Shown: in pieces, positions 26,462-37,500 of the stretch
How the letters are laid out: each line of letters opens with the position of its first letter
Position numbering within the stretch: the first letter of the stretch is position 1
From: Pelodera strongyloides
Lineage: Eukaryota > Nematoda > Chromadorea > Rhabditida > Rhabditidae
Assembly: GCA_036852015.1 (NCBI GenBank)
Contig: JAANDG010000044.1
Span: forward strand, 404,956-468,955
Length of the DNA: 64,000 nucleotides
Direction of reading: 5' to 3'
Translations under genes and position numbers: made by a program
Notes under the pieces: model-generated
The model's input: only the letters and a program-made list of their open reading frames with translations
What the model was told of the DNA's origin: nothing
The model's database searches: none

Positions 26462-27737
26462 GGATCAAATCGCTTTATTACCTGGAAAAAAGCTAGATAT
26501 TATCGTGGACAGAAATCATACAGGGAAATAACACGAAACCAACGGCAAATAACATCACATAACTTTAGTTTATCATTTAGCTCATATTAACTTTTTACAC
26601 TTCTCAAATGCACTCATCAAGATTTTATGAACGTTCATGAAGTAAAAAAAAATAAAGTGTACTACGGTATGAAGCACATATTTTGTTCCATTTAGGTTGA
26701 CGCCAATTTTTGACCCGCTCTTATTTCCATATGTTGTTATTTAGTTGTAAATTGTATATTAATACAGACTCAATCGGTTGTATTTGTATTATTGATATTA
26801 ATCAATAATACAAATACAACCGATTGAGTCTGTATTAATATACAGTTTACAATTAAATAACAACATATGGAAATAAGAGCGGGTCAAAAATTGGCGTCAA
26901 CCTAAATGGAACAAAATATGTGCTTCATACCGTAGTACACAAAATGATGTCGAATAGAATTCACACCGTATACGAACTGATATTCGCTATCGAAGGAAAC
27001 GATTATAAACGTTTGTTTAACTATAAAAGAACCGTTTGGTTTCAAATTTATTACAATAAAACAGAAACGAAACCGGGATAGAAAAATATGAATTCTCTAC
27101 AAATAAATACGAAGCAACAAATGAACAAACGCATGCAAGAGTAGGGCAACTAAGGCTGTAAGGCAAGTAATAAAACTGAATCAGACCCATATAAATAAAG
27201 GTAAAATCAACACACATCAAAATATAATAGGAGACCAAATATACATATTGTAAGCTCACCACGTTTCTCCCTTTCTCTTATAACAATGAATTATGAAAAA
27301 CATCGTTCTTCTCCCAAAAGAGAGTGAAAAAAGCGATGATGGCTTAGCTTACTAAAGCGGTACATATGCATCCTTATAATTATGTGGGAAAACGAACCAT
27401 TTATACAATGTAGTAAAATAAAAATACAACAAGGCTAAAAATAACACAATCATATAATATAAGGTACAAGCATCGCATAAACTGCATAAAGTGCAGATAG
27501 TACGCACGCATACATACATACATATATACAATACAAACTACACACAACGAAAATCAAGTAAACTACAATAACAAGTAACGACGCAACCGTAATAAAACAC
27601 AACATAAACAATCTAAAAAAGCTGCCGAAACAACTGACTACAAATTAATTTTACGATAAGAAACTAACAAAAGAATGTAACAAAAACATACAGTATCGCA
27701 TATCCAACCCGACTGACTATGCCTCGCTCGCCGTCAT
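26462..27737. other. Intergenic region between EMC1 and the coiled-coil gene
   Basis: Both neighbours are on the minus strand, 1.3 kb apart, which is too far for a typical nematode operon. It holds the putative EMC1 promoter and trans-splice acceptor (exon from 26481) and a large palindrome (26657-26940). No gene is visible; the minus-strand frame at 27017-27262 is low-complexity. Confidence 0.6.
26657..26940. mobile_element. Near-perfect 284 bp palindrome (foldback MITE)
   Basis: The left arm begins GTGTACTACGGTATGAAGC and the right arm ends GCTTCATACCGTAGTACAC. The arms match almost throughout (for example GACGCCAATTTTTGACCCGC against its complement near 26890) with a small AT-rich centre at about 26798. 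No ends are shared with the TTAA or GGGCGC elements. Confidence 0.9.
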
Positions 27738-28456
27738 TTAGCGCTTCATGCGTTTACCTGAAAGTTGAAAGGCATTTCAATAAACACGCAGAACATTCCT
27801 ACAAGTCTAACGATTATTCATTTTATCCGCAATCCACTAAACCTGCGCACAGGTGAAATGTGGAAAAGCGCGCAAATTTCACCCGGGGATAAGCCGATAC
27901 GAGAGAACTTTAACATCGAATGCAAGGCAGTTATCTCGCCAATATCAAAGTGCTACTTCCCCAGGCGCAACTGCAATAAGCAATAGTCGGAAAAAAATAA
28001 CAGAAACACCAATATTCAATCTTCTTATAAATCTGCAAACGGCACGCAGAACGGGGGGCACACTGAATTACACACCATCCTATATAAGATGAATGTATGA
28101 CCTTCCTAGGGCTTCTAGTTGCACTTACTACATAGAAACGTCGGGTAAAGGTTGTGGGACAAGGGTTCTACTTTCAGCTAAACTGTTCCGCCTCTCCAAA
28201 TTGTTCGTCGATAAACTTTCTTACCTCCTTGACGCTTTCGCTTCCGAGTCACTATTTTCTCTTTCACTATTTGAATGTCTGGATCTGGATCAGGATCAGA
28301 AATGGAACCGGAACTCGAACTGGAACCCGAGTGCGCCCATTTTCCTGAATTTTGGATAATTTGTTCATTCTGATTATCAACACAATTAATAATTAATAAT
28401 AATAATTAATAATTAATAATATTAATAATTAATAATATTAATAATAATAATAATAA

Positions 28457-28508
<52 letters not shown>

Positions 28509-31500
28509 TAATCATAATAATAATAATAATAAAAATAATAATAATAATCAATACCGTCTTCCTGCCGCGACTTTTTCTTAGTCTTTCTATGATTCTTCTT
28601 CTTCTCAGCTCCATCAGAAGGCCTTTGTTCAGGGCTGTCGGAGTCGGACACCATGGGCTTCTCCTCACGACACTCAGCATAACTACGAGGAGGAGAATGA
28701 GGGAGAAGGCCACTAAATAACATCGCTTTATAGCTCAAGCATGCTTTCACACAAACAACAAACTTCTGATTTCTGATTATTTCATTCTCTATAACCTTGT
28801 TTTTCATGCTATCTGTTCATGTTTATCATTATATCATGTTTATCATTTTATCATGCTTAGAATTTTCTCATGTTATCTGTAGACGTTAGAACATGACACA
28901 CTTGATCTCTCTTAGTCTCTTACACTTTTTTACATGTTCTATATCTCAGATTTACATTAAATACGCTTTGCGTATTTACATCGTCTTCCTATGGCAGTTG
29001 GTTCACATCAAAACCAAAACATCAGATAAACAAACTCAAGCATTGTATAGTACATGCAGAAGCAGATCTTTGAGAAAAGAAACAATTACCACACTCACAC
29101 ACTGCAATGACAACGACAAAAGCAAGATAAAGATAAACTACTACAGTATGCCTAGTGATAAGATCCCATAATCTGTTCAATTTGCGTTAGCGTAAGAAAA
29201 CAAAAAATAAAACGGCTCACCCTTGAGAATTGGAACGTGATCGCTCGTGCCGTACATAATGAGGTGTTTCTTCAGCTTCGTCACTAGAATGCGAATAAGA
29301 CATTCGTTGAAAACATGAACCATGAACAAAGTGACGCGGGTTCGAGTCCGCTCCACGCCAAGTTTTTCGCAATAGACCAGATTGTTGCCTAGGAGCCAGG
29401 AGGGCTAACAATAAGTCAACTACTCACATCAGGCGCATGTAAAATAGCAAGAATTTTCAAGAGACAACATAGTGGTGTGCAAAGCCGAGTAATATATAAA
29501 GCGTGACACAAGTGTACATAAGCTCAACAAGAACGTATCAATAACCAAAAAGTCTACCTGTCACTTCTGGATGAACTTGAAGAAGGCGACTCAGCAGAAA
29601 TAGACGCATCAAACGGTGCAGCTGAAAGATATGCGAAACAGACGTAAGAGTAGAGTAATACTTACTCTTCCTTACTTTACCTTAGAACCTTACCTTCCCT
29701 AAGGTCTAAGATAAAGTAAGGTAAACTAAGGTGCGCAACCAATCCAACATCAGGCCGCTATCCATATAAAGAGAATAAAGAGATACATCAGGGTCACTAT
29801 TACTATCCGTATGAAAATTGAGAGTGAAGAAGAAAGGCAACATAACGAGTCACCAACTTAAAAAAAAACCCGCCAGAATCAACAAAACTCAAAATGAGCA
29901 CGTTTTTCCATTTCCTTGCTAGTTAGTAAGTTATGGCTTATAACCACCAGCTCTATATTGAAGTCAATTCTTACGTTCATCTAGACTCGCAAGGGGAGCT
30001 GCGTGCCCGTGCGGTGTGGAGGGAAACAGGCCGTTGAACGTTTCTTCTGGGGGAATCACATCCAAAGGTTCGGGGTCCGGAATTCTGTAGCGCTTGTTAG
30101 AACCACGATTTCTCGACCCACTACGCACGCGACGAGGCTCAGGGTCATGCTCATGCTCATCCTCATCGAGATCTCTGGAGGAAGGGACGTAAATAAGCTA
30201 GCCAACAACACAACACAAAGATGATGAAAGATAAATGCATGTGTACGTTTTCCCAATACAAAAAGAAACGCCAGCTCAAAAGGCCAGAGCCTGTGCAAAT
30301 GACACAGTAATCTGCAATTGCAATCAAGAAAAGTAGGTAGTGATTCAGATTTCAATATTCTCAAATATAGTGTACACAATATGCTTCCCAGTTATGAAAA
30401 TGGACTTTATCTCTCTCCCCCTCTCACTCTCTCCCCCCCTCTCTCTCTCTCTCTCTCTACGTCTCTACCTCATCGTCCTATCGGAATCGCTCCTTCTCCT
30501 TCTCCTCAACTGGTCCAGTTCATCTTGTATCGACGCTGCCTTGGTCCTTTCCATCTGAAGTTGAGCGTGAAGTTCTTCATTCCTGGTCTTTAGTTCCTCA
30601 ATCAAACTGGATGCTCGGAGCGCAGCGTTTCTACAAAAACAATCAATAACAATCAAAAATCTAATGTTCCCACAAGGTGTAGTCCAAGTTGCGATTAAAA
30701 ACTGTTATTATCTGTTATCTTTTAAAGAAGTCAATTGCTATTATGCTATCATATCTACACTAAACATCACACGTCCTACTTCTCAGTTCTGGTTATGTTA
30801 GTAGATTAGTACATTAAGTATAAAGACCCAACATTACCTGTCAGCCAAATTGAGATTTTGCAGCAATTGGTCTTTTTCAGTGATAATCGACTGCGCGGAC
30901 CTTTCTGCATTCTCTAACATCTCCTCCAGATCAAGAATTCGGCGTTTGGCGTCTCTAAAATTTTCTAAATTGAAAAAAAAAACACCGCAAATGCATATTC
31001 ACCACACTTAATCGCAGAAATACACAACAAATGATTGCACACAACATACGACCATATAAAACAAGATTTCTGTCTGAAAATGGTCTTTTCTCATTGCACA
31101 CAAACCTCTCGTCCCTTGCGTCTAAAGAAAGTGGAATTAGAATCATCACCTAACGTCTAACACAGGGCATAAACCTCGCCGGTGAGTCCGGAGGTGGGTC
31201 GCGAAATTTCTCTATTTTTATACGTTTCTGATAAATTTCTCGTGCCACCCCCGAGATTTCCCATGCCTAATATTCTAATCGGGAGGTGGTTCAGCCATGA
31301 TCTCTCCAAATTTACGCAATATTCTAACTCCAGCGGTGGTTCGCCGGTGAGCTCGGTGGCGGGCTTAGGCTATGGTCTAACATAAGTAGTTCGGTTTCCA
31401 ATTTCTTACCTTCGAACAAAACAACCATATCATAGCAACACTATACCATACCTTAGTTCCTTTAGTGTTCGTTGAAGTCGATCAGCTTCCTTTTCACGGA

Positions 31501-34500
31501 ACTGTCGCTCAGCGGCAAGCTGCTCCGTGAGACAATTGACCTGTACTGTGAGCCCATGTGTATCTCTGAAAAAATATTTCCATTAATAAGAACAACGAAC
31601 CCCTTCCGTCTGTAACCTAATAGGATACACTTTAGCACAACACAATGATTATGGTTCCATGTTCCATTCAACTGGCCAGTGAATATACTTTCAATCAGAG
31701 CACGATGCATATATATTTCTCATTTTCTCATTCATTATACATAGCTCCAATATTCTCATTTTCTCATTCATTATACATAGCTCCTATAGAATCGTTCAAA
31801 TAGAAAATTGACGCGCTCGATCTCGTTGAGTTGAGTGACCAGGCAGATTGCAATAGTGGTGCTTGAATAAAATGTATATATTCTCATTTTCTCATTCATT
31901 GTTCGTGTTCTTTCGTTGCTTGTTTTTTTGGTGTATTATTGCCTTTTTGTCTTTCGGCTCTTCTGAGCACTTTACTTTGCAATTATGTGAAATAAAGTAT
32001 TTATATATACGACATAAAAGTATTTATATATACGACATACTTGGATTGTTCTTCGGCAGACGACTTCACCCGTACGGCACCTAAAACTTGTTTCATTTAC
32101 AATGCTCAATACAATACAAAGAATGTATGCTGAAGAGGGGTAGGGAAAGTAATTTCTCCGAGAAATTTAATACACCACCACGAATTAAAACACGAGTCAT
32201 TATATTCAGTAAAATGCATCTCTGCATAGCATATAATACGAAATTCGAGAACTCTTTTCTTTTTAGATACAAATCTCTCCGTGATGTTTAATTGTCGACT
32301 TCAAGGTCACGAGTCTGCCCGCCTGCCCGCGGCAATGTTTCAGCAAGACGACTGCTTTTCTTTTCACACATTTTAGTGAGAATGAGCTCATCGGCTGAGT
32401 GGTCTAGTGGTATGATTCTCGCTTAGGGTGCGAGAGGTCCCGGGTTCAATCCCCGGCTCAGCCCATGTTTTGAAGGTTATTTCAGAAACAGAACCTGCGG
32501 CCACTGCCAGTTCTTCCCCGCTTTGAAAAACAGTGCATGCCCGCAGGCTTTCCAACAATGGGAAAGCGAATGGGATACCGGCTGAGTGGTCTAGTGGTAT
32601 GATTCTCGCTTAGGGTGCGAGAGGTCCCGGGTTCAATCCCCGGCTCAGCCCATATTTTGAAGGCCATTCTAACAGAACTTGCTGTCAGGTTCTCTCTCGC
32701 TTTGAACAACAGTGCATGCCCGCAGGCTTTCCAACTATGGGAAGGAGAATGGGATACCGGCTGAGTGGTCTAGTGGTATGATTCTCGCTTAGGGTGCGAG
32801 AGGTCCCGGGTTCAATCCCCGGGTCAGCCCATGTTTTGAAGGTTATTTCAGAAACAGAACCTGCGGCCACTGCCAGGTTCACTCCATATTTGAAAAACAG
32901 TGCATGCCCACAGGCTTTGCAATAAAGGGAAGGAGAATGAGATAGCGGCTGAGTGGTCTAGTGGTATGATTCTCGCTTAGGGTGCGAGAGGTCCCGGGTT
33001 CAATCCCCGGCTCAGCCCATGTTTTGAAGGTTATTAACAGAACCTGCGGCCACTGCTAGGTTCACTCCATCTTTGAAAAAACAGTGCATGCTCGCAGGCT
33101 TTCCAATAATGGGAAGGAGAATGAGATAGCGGCTGAGTGGTCTAGTGGTATGATTCTCGCTTAGGGTGCGAGAGGTCCCGGGTTCAATCAACGGCTCAGC
33201 CCATATTTTGAAGGCCATTCTAACAGAACCTGCTGTCAGGTTCTCTCTCGCTTTGAACAACAGTGCATGCCCGCAGGCTTTCCAATAATGGGAAGGAGAA
33301 TGGGATACCGGCTGAGTGGTCTAGTGGTATGATTTTCGCTTAGGGTGCGAGAGGTCCCGGGTTCAATCCCCGGCTCAGCCCATTCTTTTACCTCACGTCA
33401 TCTGTTATCCCTGCGACAGGCCACCTATTAGTGTAGTGCAGCAGAACTCAAGAACTCGTCGCTTTATGACTCCTAGACTGACAAAGATTGATTTTCCCGA
33501 GCACAAAGAAACAAGTAAAAATTACCACTTTGTGCCTGAAAAGCTTCTGCTTTCGGAAAGACATCCGGTGATTTTGCATAGTTCTCGCCAGATGATCCAC
33601 TGAAAAAATAGGTGTTTTAAACTGATGTTCAAAAATTACCTAAACTGAAATCTGAAATCCAAACACCTGAAAAATCCACAAAAATAAAAATACGTACCTA
33701 GACGAAGATAATAAGACGACCTCAGTTGCCGCAGAAGTCGATTTTCGACTTCTAAAACAGAAATAATTATGAACAGTAAACTCCTGTGGAAAATAGGCTG
33801 TTTCGTGTGATCCACAATGCTCATGGCAAGACAGCGCTAAATTCAGCCGGTTGTCCCAAAACAATAATTACGATTACGGTAACAAAACAAATATTCAACC
33901 AGTGAACCAGTATGGGCATAAATCAGAGTCACTGGAGGCTATTTTTTAATAAATCGTTTACGCTACAAGAGCGTGCACCTGTATTCAACTTGCAACCTTA
34001 TATATTTGAATGAAACGTATCGACCCTCAACCATCTCCAAATTTACGCATGGAATTATACCATGGAAAAAATAGCGAATGATGACCGCAACACTGTTTTT
34101 GCTGACCTTTTTGGGCGAGCAGGTACTGGAAGAGCACCCCGTTTGCTATCATGGAATGGAGTTACCACAGGACAGGGGGAATGAACATTCTGAAGAAAAA
34201 ACTAAACCTAAAAACCAAAACAAACATGGTTAAGGCAGAAATGCATTACACTAACCCCTAAAAACAAAGCTGCAAAACAGGCATATATTCGCATGTGAAT
34301 AAAAAGTTGATCAACTACAGACACTACTACGGTACTCGTAAATGTACCTGTGGTGTAAGATGAGCGTTTTCTGCCGCTTCCATATTCTTCATTACTTGTT
34401 GAAGAAGATTATTTTGCATTTCATGCACTGTTTTTTCGAGACCTGTAAAATCGTGGGTGGAATAGTAAAATGACCAAGTGAAAAGTGATCAGAGGTCCGG

Positions 34501-37500
34501 GGGAGGAACCAAAAAGAGCAAGCGTTCTTTTTTACCTCACAAACCTCACAAACACTTTTTAAACTTCATGGACTATACTTTCACAAATTGTTGGTTTTTT
34601 TCAACAAACTTCAATCAACATTCAACTTAAATCAACATTGCAGAAACCAACATTTGCATTTATCCTCCAAGATGCTGCGGGCACCACGCGATTCTTTTAA
34701 CTAAAAAAAATGTTTTGAAATATACTTCACATTACATTTGAATTTATAAGCGAGCAGCATTCACACTCAATTCAATTAAGTGCAATTGGCTGTCTTCTAA
34801 AAAAAATGTATTCTAAAAACAGCAAAAAGGAGAAGGCCCCGGGGAGATTTGAACTCCCGTCGCAGGATTCAGAGTCCTGAGTGCTAACCGCTACACCACG
34901 GGGCCACAATTCTTCGGGCAACACGTTTGGGGAAATACCAACCCGTGTATCTGTGTAGGCGGAAAATAATACACCTCCCAACCAAAAAATCAGGCAAACC
35001 AAAGGCTTGAAGTCGCAATTCCTAATAAACATTTAGCATCTGCAATAATAATGAAAATAACCAACCGCCTCCTTTAATTTAGCGTTGGAATTATCCAACC
35101 AGTCTAACTCCTCTTCTAGCTTTGTTCGTTTCTCTGCCTGAAAGTAAGACAAGGTAGGGCTGGCAATGGCAATGAACTGATAAATACAACAATCCACAAA
35201 CTTACTCGTCGTAAATAAAAAAAAAATGGGAAAAAAAGGAATTCAGAAACTAACAAAACTGCAGAAATAAGCTCCGCACTCGGTACCTACAGTAACTTTT
35301 TGAACAAAATAAGAATTGTTTAAAATATACATTTTGTATGATCGGTGGAAAACAAAGAACACAGCGCGCAGCAACCATTATGAAATATGAAATAATCGCG
35401 CCTAATCAAGTCTTGAATGATGCAAGTGCATTTCACTATGGAAAAATGAATGTCTTGTAAGTTACGAATGCATACAGAAATAAATATTTACCTACCATTT
35501 CTTTGGCCACTTCATCACGCTGATTTAATTCTTCCTGCAGTTTTTTAATATGTGCGAGTGCCTTCTGAAAAACGGCATTACATACACATGCATAAAGTAA
35601 TGCATAAAGATGTGGGAATTTTACCTGGGTGAAATGTTGTTCATTTTTTTCTGTTTATTTTGTTATTTGACTTACTACATAGATTTTCAGAGCTATCAGC
35701 ATTGTCTAAAACAAATAAACACTGGTATAAACTATTTAAAGTCACAACCATACACCCACAATTAGGGCTAGACATTAGGCAAGTGATAATTTACAATTAG
35801 GAACATCGAAAAAGAGTGATAATTGATAATCCACCTCGAGCTGTTCCTTTTTCTGCTTTAAGAGATGAACGGCATTTTCACGTTGTCTTATGTTGTCGAA
35901 GAATTTGGATCTGTCAAGTAGTCTGTCCTGGAAAAAAACCGTGTCAAGACAAGAGACACACTGCCAATGGGAAAGTTTAGAAATTCAACTAATACTAAAT
36001 ACAGCTCTGCGACAGTTACAGTACTTAATCAACAGTTTTAAGAGCAATGAACAACTACTGAGGAGTTTTAAAAGGGGTCAATTTCAAATAATAATACAAA
36101 TTATTTGATCAAATTCAACAGTGTCTTGTATCCCAATGGGCAAGCATATTCTTGTGGTGACTTAGTAGTATCCTTCATTAATTTGAATTCACTTTATCAA
36201 TTAATGCGATAAATTGATAATGATGACAATGAGGAATACATATATGCTTACTAAAAGAACACCAACCTGAACCTGGCCAACCTTCTTTGATGCTTTAATC
36301 TGTTCATCCAGTTTAGCACTGTGTTCCTGAGAATAACAAACAATAAGGTCAATCACTTACACATCTTACATTGCTTGATCACTTCCTCACAAAATCAACA
36401 TGCCAATATCAATTGTTTCAATCTTGTGTTTATTAAATCAGTTATGTTTGCACATTTTATTTTCAATCATAAAAATGTTTATTACAGGAGAGGAGTACTC
36501 TCTTAATAATTGATACTTTGTATGTCTCTTTTTGTGTGCGTAATAAATATTATATTATTATGATACTCACCCGTTCTCTATTAATAATCAGCAACAGTTG
36601 TTGGTAACGCTTCAGTACTCCCTTTCCACTGATTACGACGTTTGAATTTGAGATCGCATCTTTCTGAACGAATATATCAATAGCACGTGGCTAACAATAC
36701 AGAACATAGACCAAAACACAACATTTAATTCTCTTAATCATGCTCCAATTTAGTTAAAATACCACAAACAAACATAAAGCCTACCAAAATGTGTTGAAGA
36801 ACGTCACCGGTCTCTCCATCTTCAACTTGATCAAGATGTTCGAATAACCTGCAAAAAATAAAAGTCATAAACGCTCGCGCAATGTCCTACTTCGTTAGAA
36901 CCTGTACAAAATAATGGGCTCAGCCGGGGATTGAACCCGGGACCTCTCGCACCCAAAGCGAGAATCATAAACTAGACCACTAAGCCGCGACAAGGAATGA
37001 CTTTAGGAAAGAGAAGTACGAAGACATCATACGTCAAGAATAATTACAATTAGGCTCCAAATATGGCTAATGGTAAAATACTATTGCTTTAGTAGTCGAC
37101 CGCCCCAGAAATAAAGCCTAGATGGAAGTTCACTTTAGAAATAAGAAATATAAAAATTCAATATACACCAATATGAGAAATTATAATAATGATAACCAAA
37201 TGTTATTTATGGAAGAATTGGAACTATTGGGAGTAAGAATAAGAAACTAAAAGTTACATAACGTACACATACAACATACCAAAAATGCAAAAAAATTCGG
37301 GCTGAGCCGGGGATTGAACCCGGGACCTCTCGCACCCTAAGCGAGAATCATACCACTAGACCACTCAGCCGGTAAGAGCAGCTCGGTTTGATAAGGGGAA
37401 GCAACAAGACAATAATTCAAAGACAACAATGCAAATTGACGTCTGCAACACAACAATAAAACGGAAAGAAGTAGATACAAATACAGAAGCAAAAACAGAT

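Larger units (their letters stand above)
32393..33381 (+). repeat. Tandem array of six tRNA-Pro units, period 179-188 bp
   Basis: Six tRNA-Pro copies start at 32393, 32580, 32759, 32947, 33131 and 33310. The spacers are also homologous (AACAGTGCATGCCCGCAGG, ACAGAACCTGC and similar), so the whole unit was duplicated, not only the tRNA. The array sits in one intron of the coiled-coil gene, on the opposite strand. Confidence 0.95.

Noticed and set aside
28438..28807. Poly-Tyr open frame
   Set aside because: It is the translated AAT microsatellite read through from a real exon; the exon ends at 28555.
29290..29362. B-box-like GGTTCGAGTCC with CCACGCCA end
   Set aside because: No matching acceptor stem or A box, and it lies next to a coding exon; not enough for a tRNA call.
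32482..33260. Open frames containing [18 protein letters not shown]
   Set aside because: They are translations through the tRNA-Pro genes.
32393..33381. CRISPR-like pattern of regular repeats and spacers
   Set aside because: The repeats are 72-base tRNA-Pro genes and the spacers are homologous to each other, in a eukaryotic intron.
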